A stretch of DNA of 64,000 bases from Lachnospiraceae bacterium (GCA_017482005.1 JAFUOI010000008.1:1-64000); one strand, 5' to 3'. Positions 1 to 8,506 are shown, counted from the first letter of the stretch. The notes: a model not told the origin generated them from the sequence alone. Numbers and translations: made by a program.

Positions 1-33
1 AAGCCCCAGCTTCTTCCGCCTTATGGTCAATAA

Positions 34-62
34 AATAAAGCCTGCAAGCAGACTTTATTTTT
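34..62. terminator. Hairpin near left edge
   Basis: An almost perfect inverted repeat (AAATAAAG-C-CTGC against GCAG-A-CTTTATTT) is followed by a T run on the plus strand and preceded by an A run. It could stop transcription in either direction beyond the ParR-like gene. It lies in DNA with no gene between the window edge and position 204. Confidence 0.45.
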
Positions 63-116
63 TGCCAAAGGCTTGGCTGGCTTCGTAAGAATTTCGTATC
101 ACAGCTTTTCCCAAAT

Positions 117-178
117 AAAAAAACTGTCTTACAGATAAGGCGATTTCCTCATACAAAGCACCTTTTTGTAAGACAGTC
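117..178 (-). terminator. Terminator-like hairpin with a possible leader ORF in its loop
   Basis: Eleven-base arms (ACTGTCTTACA and its complement) are followed on the minus strand by a run of T, downstream of the ParR-like gene. The long loop contains an AAGGTG ribosome-site-like sequence and a seven-codon ORF reading MRKSPYL (129-152, minus). A terminator is the simple reading. Attenuation of a gene to the left of the window is only an inference. Confidence 0.5.
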
Positions 179-203
179 CGTCACACTGTGATATTCCATT
201 TTC

Positions 204-734
204 TTACTCATCATCCATATCAAACAGGCTTCCAAGCACATCTTTTGTGGCACTATCCATAGCATTGGAAGTATCTGCGACAAGTTCATTACCGGGAACC
301 GTTGGCTCCGGCACATTCGTTGCTACAGTAGCTGGCATAATATTCGACATTATATTAGGCACAGCAACTGTCATACCATTAGGAACTGTACCAGCCATCT
401 GCATAGGAGCCATAGGATCAACTCCCATATTCATCTGCTGAGCCATCGCCCCCAGAACTCCGGCAAACATATTGTTAGCCACATTCTGTGATGATTCCTG
501 CACCACCTTGGTAAATTCCTCTGCCATGCTTTTGATTGCCTGCTCCATCCACTCCGTGGTTTCTTTTTCCCGAATACCTCTTTGCTCATTTTCCATAGCC
601 GAAAGCAATGCCTGCTTGATAAGCTCTGTCTGATTCAGATATCCCGGCTGGCTTGATTTCTCCTCCAGCCATGCAAGGATTTTTCTGTCATTTTCACATT
701 TCGGATTCAACCGAAAGGATATTGCATTTCCCAT
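204..734 (-). CDS. ParR-like partner of the adjacent ParM-type actin
   Basis: A 176-residue protein encoded 9 bp behind a ParM/StbA-type actin gene. Residues 1-50 look like a ribbon-helix-helix DNA-binding segment (ISFRLNP followed by an amphipathic helix with TELIKQAL). The C-terminal half is rich in Met, Pro and Val and ends in an acidic tail (DMDDE). In ParMRC systems the small RHH protein binds the centromere and caps the actin filament; small size, gene order and RHH-like start support that role here. A strong AGGAGG site lies 5 bp before the ATG. The role is inferred from context; no direct homologue is recognised. Confidence 0.55.
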   Translation of the reverse strand: MGNAISFRLNPKCENDRKILAWLEEKSSQPGYLNQTELIKQALLSAMENEQRGIREKETTEWMEQAIKSMAEEFTKVVQESSQNVANNMFAGVLGAMAQQMNMGVDPMAPMQMAGTVPNGMTVAVPNIMSNIMPATVATNVPEPTVPGNELVADTSNAMDSATKDVLGSLFDMDDE

Positions 735-743
735 AAGAGCCTC

Positions 744-1670
744 CTATCCCAGATTTTCTGCAAGATAACGGTAACCGATGGCATTTGCTTTTACATCCGT
801 TACATACTGGATATTCCTGCCCTGCGTTCTACCAAAACGCTTCATCACACAGGCACCACCGCCCACATATACGATATTCTCATGCAGTAAATCCACCTTA
901 ATCCCTCGAAGCTTTGCTTCCACCTCGTCCGCATACTGCTGTAACCCCTTCTCGATAAAAGGAACGAAATCAGCATTTACATTGGACTGCTTTCCACGAA
1001 TAACATCAATAATGTCATCCTCGGGAATTTCACACTTTAACTTCGGAAGGGCATCCTTTTTGATACGCTCAATAGTGGTAATCAGCCCAAGCTCATAGGT
1101 GTAAGCATCCTTATCCATAGGAATTCTGTCACGGACACTTAATACATCCAAGGTCCAGGAACCCAAGTCCACACAACGAAGTCTGTCCATATCTCCCATA
1201 CGGTTAGCAATGGCAGCATAACACTGGGCATAAATCTTTACCTTATCCATAAAGAAGGAATAATGCACGCCCTCAAAGGCAAAGGAAACTCGCTCCTTGT
1301 GCCACAGATAATCACGGAACTCCTTACGCTCCGCACCAAACAAAGTAAGTGGCACGCCTGCATATAATTCCACATGCTCTGCTCCCGCCTTTCCCTGATA
1401 CTGCAATTCCTTAGCAATGCCAACAAGCGTCAGTAGAAAATAGTTCTCATTCTCCGTCTTTGTTGCCTGTTTTCCAAGTCTGCCCTGTCCCACGATATAC
1501 TTTTTACCCTTATACTCTAAAAGTCCGTTCTTGGTAAGGGGTTCATAATCCACCGGAACCACGGAAGTCTCCATAAAGGTATGCTCTCCCTTAATGGAAC
1601 TCCAGCCATGATCCAGTGCAATCTTAACAGGTGCCATAGTTGTTTCATTCATAAAATAATTTTCTCTCAT
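744..1670 (-). CDS. ParM/StbA-family actin-like ATPase
   Basis: About 308 residues with actin-fold nucleotide motifs: phosphate-1 region with ALDHGWSS near residue 20, phosphate-2 region with DLGSWTLD near residue 167, and an adenosine motif with VGGGA near residue 270. Such ATPases polymerise into filaments that separate low-copy plasmids or circular ICE forms. The start is placed at 1670, where GAGAGGA precedes ATG by 4 bp; an in-frame ATG at 1790 would overlap the upstream TnpV gene. It heads a two-gene unit with the ParR-like gene. Its presence beside TnpV implies that the element to the left of the pyrE repeat has a replicative or plasmid-like stage. Confidence 0.8.
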   Translation of the reverse strand: MRENYFMNETTMAPVKIALDHGWSSIKGEHTFMETSVVPVDYEPLTKNGLLEYKGKKYIVGQGRLGKQATKTENENYFLLTLVGIAKELQYQGKAGAEHVELYAGVPLTLFGAERKEFRDYLWHKERVSFAFEGVHYSFFMDKVKIYAQCYAAIANRMGDMDRLRCVDLGSWTLDVLSVRDRIPMDKDAYTYELGLITTIERIKKDALPKLKCEIPEDDIIDVIRGKQSNVNADFVPFIEKGLQQYADEVEAKLRGIKVDLLHENIVYVGGGACVMKRFGRTQGRNIQYVTDVKANAIGYRYLAENLG

Positions 1671-1743
1671 AAAATCCTCTCTTTCTCCGGCATAGAAACC
1701 GGTATGCATAAATTTTCCATTCTGTGTTGCAGTCATTCCTGCA

Positions 1744-2151
1744 TTAGTGATACTTGTAAACAATCTCTCCATAAATGACCTCCTCCGCAAACTGCTTCGC
1801 CTGCTCTCTTAATTTCCACATCTCCATCGTGGAATGTGTATCCTTTAGCTTATGCTTTGTCAGATACTTCTCTACAATCCTATTAAACATCTCATAAGCC
1901 TCTTCATTTACTTCTTTTGCTTTAATCAGAATTTGTCCCATTCTGATATGGTGACGATACCTGTCAGGATGATTTTCTTTCATATAAGAAATCCACAGAT
2001 GACCATATTTACCGATATCAGCAGATGTCACAACCAAATCCATATCTGATTTCGTATCAGTATCATCCATACCGATATCGGAATATAAAATGCCATCCAC
2101 CTCTGTATAAGTACCGCCCAGCTTCTCAAACAATGAAATTTCATTACTCAT
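1744..2151 (-). CDS. tnpV: TnpV-family transposon-encoded protein
   Basis: A 135-residue protein with the layout of TnpV proteins from clostridial transposons. It opens with LFEKLGGTYTEVDGI, has a central GKYGHLWISYMKENHP block, and ends in an AKQFAEEVIYGEIVY helix. The biochemical role of TnpV is not established; the family is a marker of Tn4451-like and related integrative elements. The start at 2151 follows GGAAGGAGAG with good spacing. It is the first gene inside the element boundary on the pyrE side, 260 bp from the attachment repeat at 2428-2448. Confidence 0.75.
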   Translation of the reverse strand: MSNEISLFEKLGGTYTEVDGILYSDIGMDDTDTKSDMDLVVTSADIGKYGHLWISYMKENHPDRYRHHIRMGQILIKAKEVNEEAYEMFNRIVEKYLTKHKLKDTHSTMEMWKLREQAKQFAEEVIYGEIVYKYH

Positions 2152-2195
2152 AATCTTAACTCTCCTTCCATAATCCATTTGAATTTTTGATAATA

Positions 2196-2250
2196 AAAAA
2201 GTCCATATACCTGCATTTCTACAAGTACATGGACTTATACTTTTATCATC
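2196..2250. terminator. Hairpin between tnpV and the element end
   Basis: AAGTCCATATAC pairs with GTACATGGACTT with one mismatch and is flanked by A and T runs. It sits between the attachment region and tnpV and could isolate tnpV from readthrough. Confidence 0.45.
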
Positions 2251-2276
2251 CTTTTCTGATGATTCCTATTCGTTTG

Positions 2277-2321
2277 TACTACACACTTTACTACACACTT
2301 TTTATGATAAACTACACACTT
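2277..2321. repeat. Tandem 12-bp direct repeats, probable recombinase arm sites
   Basis: TACTACACACTT occurs twice back to back (2277-2288 and 2289-2300), and ACTACACACTT recurs at 2311-2321. A sister pair, TACTACACCATT, lies at 8507-8530, the same side of the other attachment repeat, and a single copy lies at 2521-2532. Closely spaced direct repeats 100-200 bp inside an attachment core are typical of arm-type binding sites for tyrosine recombinases. That assignment is an inference. Confidence 0.5.
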
Positions 2322-2408
2322 TTACGATAAGTTACGATACTTTTGCAATTTCTGTAAAAGTGCTGTAAGCCTTGTAAATAGGGCATTTTTCAAGGTTTCG
2401 GAGAGTCT

Positions 2409-2459
2409 TTAAAATGGGACAGCCAAGAATTCAATAAATTCCTGCTTGTAGCCTACCAT
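2409..2459 (-). pseudogene. pyrE: Decapitated pyrE start, copy 1 (attachment site)
   Basis: ATG after ACAGGAGGTTTTAATAAC opens a 16-codon frame, MVGYKQEFIEFLAVPF, then stop. The YKQEFIEF block is the usual start of clostridial orotate phosphoribosyltransferase (PyrE); the rest of the gene is missing. The 21 bp at 2428-2448 are identical to 8666-8686 inside the second such fragment. The sequence is therefore the 5' end of pyrE cut by site-specific integration, with an intact pyrE expected to the left of the window. Confidence 0.7.
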
Positions 2460-2906
2460 GTTATTAAAACCTCCTGTATTTACGGGCTTTTCGCCGTTTT
2501 CTCTTTTCTTAAAATTGGGTTACTACACCATCCTGCGCTTGCCGAACCGATTTACGAATCTCCCCCGGTAAATTCCGTCTTTTCTCTGAGTGATTCCTTT
2601 ACCATGTTCTTTTCCCTTGAGTGATTTACCCATATGTACCTTCCATAGATTGGAAAGGATTTCGAATTTCTATTCATTCTACCATAAAACTCCGTTATAA
2701 TCAATGCACGCAAAAACCGCTGCACAAAAATTTGCAACGGTTTTTGTATGAAAATATTCTTTTTCAATATTAGTTTCGCACAACTGATTTGCGAAGACAA
2801 GAGGAGAATGATTGAAACTTGTTGAATATCTTTGAAAACATTCAAAGTCAATAATTCAAAAACATAGCACTAGTTTCCACCACACTTTTCATTAAGTGTC
2901 TCTTCA
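2460..2906. other. Intergenic island end
   Basis: No gene is supported in this 450-bp stretch. It contains the ribosome site of the copy-1 pyrE start, one arm-like repeat (TACTACACCATC, 2521-2532) and the terminator at 2712-2746. A 99-codon frame on the minus strand has no ribosome site and no recognisable protein features. Confidence 0.5.
2712..2746. terminator. Bidirectional terminator
   Basis: AAAAACCG and CGGTTTTTG form the outer stem, with further pairing of GTTGC to GCAGC-like bases. Runs of A and T on both sides allow termination on either strand. It lies about 160 bp beyond the Ig-like protein gene. Confidence 0.6.
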
Positions 2907-4289
2907 TTATCTTGCATATGCCTCGGTGTACTTCCACTTCTTTTTATTAGTTGAATACTTACAACTGTATACACATACTTTTGCCCAATAATCTTTTCCC
3001 TCAAAATTAAATTTAAAAAAGATAGTATGATCATCTATAACCGGCCAAGTCAAATCTCCGTTAACCTTAAATTTGATAGTTTTTTTCTTTCCAGGCTTGA
3101 TTTCCACATACTGTTTTCCATCTGCCAAGTATAAATTTCTGTCAAATTTAACATAATCCTTATCTTGCGAATATGCCCCACTAGAATATATCTTGATTTT
3201 CGCCTTACTCATATTCTCAATTTTGAGATAAAAAGTATTATTTCTTGTATTGTATTTAACGGTATATGCAAGAAAATTAACAGGAATAGTTTTTACCGTC
3301 ACAACACACTTTAATTTCCTTCCTCCAACCTTAGCCGTAATAGTTGCTTTTCCAGCCTTTTTTGCTTTAATCTTCCCTTTCTGATTTACTGAAACTATAT
3401 TTTTGTTCGAGCTACTCCATTTAACTTTCTGAGAGGTTCCCGTTATCCACAACTCCGCCGTATCTAATCTAGTAAGTGTCATTTTCTTTTTATTGATGAC
3501 AGGATTCCCATTTTTCACAGTCACTACACATGTACGCTTCGTTCCGTTAGGTAAAGTAGCTGTAATCTTGGCTTTACCAGCCTTAATTCCTGCAAGACAC
3601 ACTGTTTCATCTCCACATCCAGCCAAATAGAAAATATCCACTATCTTTTCATTTGACGATGTCCAATCTGCTTCAAAGACATCATAATTCGATGGCAAGA
3701 TTGAAGTTGCTGTTATATCTTTCTCTTTATCACAATAAATTGTCATCTTTGATGGAAGTTGAAAATTTTGCGCATATATCGTCACATCTTCCAATTTGAA
3801 ATTAACAGTAAATTTCGTATCATCACTATATAAGTCCGCATTATTACGAACAATAAGCAAATACTTACCATAGTCCAGCATACAGTTTGTGGTAGCCGTC
3901 GAAGAAGTGACATCTATATTTTTTACCAATTTCTTTATGTAATATCCTGCATCTGTATAATCATCTCCGTCATCCCACTCTAATTTATATAAATACATAT
4001 CTGATCGTGTTATTACCGCTTCAGCATCGCTCGTAACCGTAGATGCTGTGATTTTTACTTTCCTATCACCTTCCACCTCGAAAAGACAGGACTTATATTT
4101 ATCATAGTACAAATCTTCCCCTGTCAAGGCAATGGACAATGTACTATCTAATGCACATTTTTGTTTATAGTCTTCCTCTTCTACATACCATCCCTTTTGA
4201 TAAGGCACTTCTGAATATGCCTTTGCATCAAAATGAAGACAAGTAATAAACAAAATTAATAATACATAAAACAAAAGTCTTTTCTTCAT
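2907..4289 (-). CDS. Secreted protein with two bacterial Ig-like (BIG2) domains
   Basis: About 460 residues with a signal peptide at 1-24 (MKKR, a leucine-rich core, then FDAKA). The middle holds two BIG2-like modules, roughly residues 170-265 and 266-340. Each has the pattern TSSNEKIV or SSSNKNIVSV, a turn, KAGKA(K/T)ITA and a final CVVTVK strand. The last 120 residues form an unassigned beta-rich domain rich in Lys and Tyr. Such domains usually sit in cell-surface or secreted proteins of Clostridia; the ligand is unknown. The start at 4289 is set by AAAGGAGAG seven bases before the ATG. It is the last gene of a minus-strand pair with the nuclease-like gene. Confidence 0.75.
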   Translation of the reverse strand: MKKRLLFYVLLILFITCLHFDAKAYSEVPYQKGWYVEEEDYKQKCALDSTLSIALTGEDLYYDKYKSCLFEVEGDRKVKITASTVTSDAEAVITRSDMYLYKLEWDDGDDYTDAGYYIKKLVKNIDVTSSTATTNCMLDYGKYLLIVRNNADLYSDDTKFTVNFKLEDVTIYAQNFQLPSKMTIYCDKEKDITATSILPSNYDVFEADWTSSNEKIVDIFYLAGCGDETVCLAGIKAGKAKITATLPNGTKRTCVVTVKNGNPVINKKKMTLTRLDTAELWITGTSQKVKWSSSNKNIVSVNQKGKIKAKKAGKATITAKVGGRKLKCVVTVKTIPVNFLAYTVKYNTRNNTFYLKIENMSKAKIKIYSSGAYSQDKDYVKFDRNLYLADGKQYVEIKPGKKKTIKFKVNGDLTWPVIDDHTIFFKFNFEGKDYWAKVCVYSCKYSTNKKKWKYTEAYAR

Positions 4290-4326
4290 ATAACCCTCTC
4301 CTTTTCCCATAATCTTACTAAATCAA

Positions 4327-5358
4327 TTATCTCACCATATCTACATATCTCAAGATTTGACTCTTAATATCTTCACAAAGTTCAGAAAATGTAACATTCT
4401 GCAAAGGTTGTAATGCCAAGAATAATATATTCCAAAGAGTTTCCTTTTGCTGTTCCGGTACAGCCTTAAATATATCTGCAGTCTCAGGAATAGTATTCCA
4501 TTCAGCATCTCTAACTGCCACCCAAAATGGTGTTTCTACAGATGATGGATTTTTCCACAAATCTCTATCATAATTTAAAGTAATAGAGTATTCATCAATC
4601 GTCATACTTCTAGTATAACCTTTTCGATAAGCAGTAGCCTTTGTCCCCTTTTTAGAGGCTTTTATCGTCTCATCTGCCATCAATAATTCTATCACTTCAT
4701 CTAAAACCATATAATATCGTTCTTCTTTTCTTGCACAAATCGCAGACAAATCTTCTTGCGAGAAAGGAATAAACGCATCACTATCCATTTGATTACAATA
4801 GCCTTCTAATTGAGCAATGTCTGCAACATAAGAAATATCTACCGATGCAGCAACTTGTTTCAGCATCTCAATCAACTCACCCCATGTAATGAGCGACATT
4901 TTTATTCCATCAACCGATACACAATAATCGCTTATCTGCTCAATCTCTTTGCCTTCACATAATTCTTGCAACTTCATCCAAAGATTCGTTCTTCTTACAG
5001 CAGGGCACACAAACATTAATCCTTTGCCCGAATGCTTACGCAATCGTTCCAAATAAGTAAGTGGCTGATTAACTGTTAGCGACGCATAAAACTTCATCTC
5101 AAAAAGCAGCACTTCTTTTCCAGTCGAATCTACTCCCACCATATCCGGCCGCTCTTTTTCTTCACTTTCTCCAGTTACTTGACAAGTATATTGCAAAGTA
5201 TCATCTAATTCAATTTGCATTTCATTTGCCATTCGCTTTGTAAATGCATGATTTAATTTCTCTGATTGTGTCAACAAATATTGTAACGAGAATGTTGCTA
5301 TATCCTCTTGCGAACCTTTTATGTATGGATATAAATGAGCTAATAATGAATATGCCAT
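4327..5358 (-). CDS. PD-(D/E)XK nuclease-like protein
   Basis: A 343-residue protein with a PD-(D/E)XK signature near the N terminus: RPD with Asp72, then a beta strand and EMK with Glu87 and Lys89. The following segment predicts antigen or target recognition rather than a known restriction enzyme. Residues 150-343 are mostly helical, with no helicase or methylase motif. Proteins of this type are common single-gene cargo of genomic islands and are suspected of anti-phage roles; the target is unknown. The start is at 5358 behind AAAGGGGGAAG. It is 37 bp upstream of the Ig-like gene, so the two may be co-transcribed. Confidence 0.65.
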   Translation of the reverse strand: MAYSLLAHLYPYIKGSQEDIATFSLQYLLTQSEKLNHAFTKRMANEMQIELDDTLQYTCQVTGESEEKERPDMVGVDSTGKEVLLFEMKFYASLTVNQPLTYLERLRKHSGKGLMFVCPAVRRTNLWMKLQELCEGKEIEQISDYCVSVDGIKMSLITWGELIEMLKQVAASVDISYVADIAQLEGYCNQMDSDAFIPFSQEDLSAICARKEERYYMVLDEVIELLMADETIKASKKGTKATAYRKGYTRSMTIDEYSITLNYDRDLWKNPSSVETPFWVAVRDAEWNTIPETADIFKAVPEQQKETLWNILFLALQPLQNVTFSELCEDIKSQILRYVDMVR

Positions 5359-5442
5359 TTTGTCTTCCCCCTTTACCAAAACAGTACCTTACTACTTCTA
5401 ACATCCTGTGTTTTTATGCTTTACAAAAAAAAATAATTCTTA

Positions 5443-5880
5443 TTAGTCATCACTCGACAGATACCACCCATGACTACTATGAATCGGATAACCCACTTCT
5501 TCTCCTCCCCACTTTAACTTATCTATTGCGTTATCAAATCTTGAAAGTAAATTCCAACATTGATTTCTATAGTCAGTATCAAAATCCGGATTCACATAAT
5601 CCAACCTAACAATCTCTCTCGCCTTCTCAAGTTCATCCAAACCAGCATTCTCAAACCATTTCTCGCTATATAGAATTCCCTTTTTCATCTCGCGCTTTAA
5701 TGAATCCCACAATGCATTAATAGCATCTTTATTTTTTATTCCTAATACTGTCATAATAAGCGCACTAACACTAACCCCAAGCAATAAGAGTTGCATCCTA
5801 TTTTCTTTTATCCACGCAATTAATCTTCTTTTCTCTGGAACATCATCATTAATTTGTTCTGTTGTTTTTTCTTCAATCAT
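5443..5880 (-). CDS. Small single-span membrane protein
   Basis: A 145-residue protein with an acidic N terminus, a single hydrophobic span at about residues 28-48 and a charged C-terminal domain. The C-terminal domain carries a recurring pattern (WFENAGLDELEKAREIVR, then YRNQCWNLLSRFD and a final HGWYLSSDD). I have an impression of similar small proteins in Firmicute accessory DNA, but no function is known to me. The start at 5880 follows GAGGAGGGG. It reads in the same direction as the nuclease-like gene 84 bp downstream. Confidence 0.6.
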   Translation of the reverse strand: MIEEKTTEQINDDVPEKRRLIAWIKENRMQLLLLGVSVSALIMTVLGIKNKDAINALWDSLKREMKKGILYSEKWFENAGLDELEKAREIVRLDYVNPDFDTDYRNQCWNLLSRFDNAIDKLKWGGEEVGYPIHSSHGWYLSSDD

Positions 5881-5901
5881 CACTTTCCCCTCCTCTTTCA
5901 T

Positions 5902-6262
5902 TACAAAACACTCTACTTTCTTCTAAATTCTTTTTTCTGCAAAGTCAAATTTGTTACTATCTTTATTTTAAATATGCACAGTATTTTCGTCAATCTAAGT
6001 CTTTTGTTCCGTTTTATTTTTAGTCATCTTTTATTAGTGATTTTTTCTTAAATCTGTCACGAGCAAGCATAGCACCTATGTACACACAGGTGCGAAATGG
6101 ACCGTCATTCTTCCGTTCCATGCTTGTTGGGGAAATCCCCAAACCCCTTTTCATTTTCTCCTTCATTGAAGCCCCAAACAGAAATATCCCCGTTCCGATT
6201 TTGAGTAAAGGCGCAAGGCCTTGACTAAAATTCGGAACGGGGATTTTTAATCATCAAGAGCT
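5902..6262. other. Island intergenic region with inverted repeats, possible transfer origin
   Basis: No gene is seen in this 360-bp stretch. At 6070-6093 CACCTATGT and ACACAGGTG form an inverted repeat. It is flanked by two occurrences of an AGCATAGC / CCATGCTTG-like motif (around 6067 and 6118), then CCCCAAACCCC. Inverted repeats beside unique conserved sequence resemble relaxase recognition regions (oriT), but no relaxase gene is nearby, so this is a guess. The right part is a long hairpin at 6186-6244. Confidence 0.35.
6186..6248. terminator. Long terminator hairpin
   Basis: CCCCGTTCCGA and TCGGAACGGGG form a perfect outer stem. Imperfect inner arms (TTTTGAGTAAAGGC and GGCCTTGACTAAAAT) extend it around a GCAA loop. 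A T run follows on the plus strand and an A run precedes it. It is placed to end transcription of the zeta toxin gene, whose stop is at 6263. Confidence 0.65.
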
Positions 6263-6820
6263 TCAATGAAATTCTATTTGACGAAACCATTTTGGCACAT
6301 TTCTAGACAGCACACAAAGCTGCCCATTTTTGTATATTGCAAATCTTCTAATCACATCTGTATTGTCATAAACAGATACTAAATCGCATAATTCAATTGC
6401 TTTTGATAAGTTTAATAAGCTTTCTGTATATCTTCTATCAACATCTTCATTTGGAATTCCATGTCCACCATTTGCAACACGCTGTTTAATTCTCTCCTTT
6501 GCAATTTCAGGAGAATCCAAACCAACATAAAACATTTCTACAATGTATCCCATCTGTTTTGCTTTTACAATATTTTTCAATATGGTGTGTCCACAAAGTG
6601 TTGTCTCTTGATTAAAAGAAATATTTTCCGACATATACTTATTGATTTTTTGCACTGCTATCTTGCTTGCCTTCATCATATCAGAATTATTCTTCCAATC
6701 ACCGAATTCTCTTACAATTTCATCAGAATTGACACGCGCAATATTATATCGGGTATTCATATTATACAGTGTTGATTTTCCGGCCCCATTAACTCCTGCA
6801 TAAATAACATATTTTTTCAT
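6263..6820 (-). CDS. Zeta-toxin-like P-loop kinase
   Basis: A 185-residue P-loop protein with a Walker A motif GVNGAGKST at residues 9-17 and the zeta-type fold. Zeta toxins phosphorylate UDP-N-acetylglucosamine and block cell-wall synthesis; that activity is known of the family and not shown here. Conserved Arg residues lie in the region ERIKQRVANGGHGIP, as in zeta-related kinases. The gene starts one base inside the stop of a 59-codon upstream gene, giving tight translational coupling like an antitoxin-toxin pair. The length is shorter than epsilon-zeta toxins (about 280 residues) but usual for the compact family. It may stabilise the island. Confidence 0.75.
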   Translation of the reverse strand: MKKYVIYAGVNGAGKSTLYNMNTRYNIARVNSDEIVREFGDWKNNSDMMKASKIAVQKINKYMSENISFNQETTLCGHTILKNIVKAKQMGYIVEMFYVGLDSPEIAKERIKQRVANGGHGIPNEDVDRRYTESLLNLSKAIELCDLVSVYDNTDVIRRFAIYKNGQLCVLSRNVPKWFRQIEFH

Positions 6821-6999
6821 TAAAATTTCCCCTGTGCAATTACTTCCTTTTGTCGTGTTTGCAAAATATAATTAGTTATTACTTCAACAAATTCTTGTTC
6901 CTCTTGCGTTTCAGCATTGAGAGCTAAATCAACGGTATCTTCCACATCCATTTCTTTACAGCATCTATACATTTCTTTAAAAGCTTCTACATTAGACAT
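6820..6999 (-). CDS. Putative 59-residue antitoxin
   Basis: A short acidic ORF (MSNVEAFKEMYRCCKEMD at the start, ending in KEVIAQGKF) whose TAA overlaps the ATG of the zeta-like kinase in TAATG. GGAGTG precedes the start by 8 bases. The residue mix (many Glu, Asp, Val) and mostly helical character resemble small antitoxins, and the order antitoxin then toxin matches most type II pairs. It has no sequence motif I recognise as epsilon, so the role rests on position and coupling. Confidence 0.6.
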   Translation of the reverse strand: MSNVEAFKEMYRCCKEMDVEDTVDLALNAETQEEQEFVEVITNYILQTRQKEVIAQGKF

Positions 7000-7126
7000 T
7001 CTATCACTCCATTTCCTATGACAAATCTATTAACCTTTTCTAATTCTATTATATTCTTTTTGCAAGATAATACAATAATAGAAAGGGCAGATTTATTTCT
7101 GCCCTTTCAAATTAGTTTCTAACCTT

Positions 7127-8170
7127 TTATATGTATTTTGTACAAGCATCAATAATTTCTTTTGAATAGTTATAGATATCATCAATCTTTTCTATGTCAT
7201 ATCGTACACCATTTTTATTTTCATCTGATACAACAATATGTTTTTTACTTCCATCAAGACACACCCTGCAAATCCACTTTCTATTATTATCATCAAGCAG
7301 AATTCCAAAATAACTTGCTGTATCCCTATATGCAATTCGCTTGCTATCAACTGTCTGACGTAAAATAGATTTGATAATTCCATACGCTTCGATTTCCTCG
7401 ATTGTCGTTACAATCTCTTTTTTACTGTCTTCCTGTACCTCTTCAACCGATTCGATATCCTTATTCAATACATTCTGAATCTTTGAATTAATTGTATCAT
7501 TTATATATTGATTTAATGCTCTTTTCACAATCGGCGTAAACTGATCAATTACCTTTTGACTCTTAACACCATCATATATATCTGAAATAATCATTTTTAC
7601 AAATCCTGCTGATGGATTATTGGTTTCCCTTTCCATCCATGCTTTAATCATTCCAGTATATTTTAAATCTTCTGCTGAACTCAAAATGTTATTTACATCC
7701 AACAAATCCCTTTTGAACTTGCTCAACTCAACAACATCTCTATCCTTTAATTTTAACAAATCAATTGTCAAGAAAGGCGCCTGATCCATAACATTCGTAT
7801 TGTCAAGATCGGTAAAAAACTTGTATATTATTCCGTTTGTCAGAATAGCAAACTTCGCATCTATTGTGCTATTAAAATACCTAATAAGTTGAGAACTATG
7901 CTTATCAAGATTTTCATTGCACGACTTACATTCCACAAAAATCAACGGCTTTCCATCTATCATAATAGCATAGTCCACCTTTTCTTTTTTCTTCAATCCA
8001 ACATCCGCCGTGTACTCCGGCACAAACTCAAGCGGATTGAAAACATCATACCCCAACAACTGAAAAAAAGGCATAATCATCGACGTCTTTGTTGCTTCTT
8101 CCGTCACAATGCTGCCTTTAACAATTTCAATTCTCTCTGCTAATTGTTCTAATTTTTCACTAATGTCCAT
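7127..8170 (-). CDS. Stand-alone HsdR-N-like (PD-(D/E)XK) protein
   Basis: A 347-residue protein whose first 150 residues match the N-terminal nuclease domain of type I restriction HsdR subunits. There is a helix with EEATKTSMIMPFFQLLGYD, then Asp66 (KVDYAIMIDG) and Glu80/Lys82 (VECK). No DEAD-box helicase part follows, and no hsdM or hsdS is adjacent. The rest is helical, ending in a compact domain with WICRVCLDGSKKHIVV. Orphan proteins of this kind are common in islands and are suspected of defence or DNA repair roles. The start at 8170 follows AAGGGGGAT. It is the first gene of the island. Confidence 0.7.
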   Translation of the reverse strand: MDISEKLEQLAERIEIVKGSIVTEEATKTSMIMPFFQLLGYDVFNPLEFVPEYTADVGLKKKEKVDYAIMIDGKPLIFVECKSCNENLDKHSSQLIRYFNSTIDAKFAILTNGIIYKFFTDLDNTNVMDQAPFLTIDLLKLKDRDVVELSKFKRDLLDVNNILSSAEDLKYTGMIKAWMERETNNPSAGFVKMIISDIYDGVKSQKVIDQFTPIVKRALNQYINDTINSKIQNVLNKDIESVEEVQEDSKKEIVTTIEEIEAYGIIKSILRQTVDSKRIAYRDTASYFGILLDDNNRKWICRVCLDGSKKHIVVSDENKNGVRYDIEKIDDIYNYSKEIIDACTKYI

Positions 8171-8418
8171 TTGCTTATCCCCCTTGCAAATATTATTATA
8201 AAATAATAATTGCAAAAATGTCAGAAAATGTCAACTTAAAAATAGTCATGCTTACACTATCTAAACCACTCTTATTCTTATCACAAACTCCTCATTTCCT
8301 TTTCTAATATATAACTCTAATCTATTCATTTTTCTCGTTCAAAAATGCCATCTGCACATCCAAAATATATTTTTTTCAACACGCAAATCATCAAAAAATA
8401 TATTTATTTCAATATGCA

Positions 8419-8446
8419 CAAAAAAAGACGAGAAATTCTTCCCGTC
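8419..8446 (-). terminator. Terminator inside the island boundary
   Basis: Minus-strand GACGGGAAGAATTTCTCGTC folds to a stem followed by seven T. It would stop transcripts entering from the pyrimidine genes through the truncated pyrE start. Confidence 0.65.
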
Positions 8447-8506
8447 TGCGGTGGTCCAAAGAGCTTTCGCCCCGACCAAAATTCGTATTCGCAAATCCTC
8501 CAAGTC

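Noticed and set aside
2552..2851. A 99-codon minus-strand frame near the island end
   Set aside because: No ribosome site, it overlaps a terminator, and the protein has no recognisable features.
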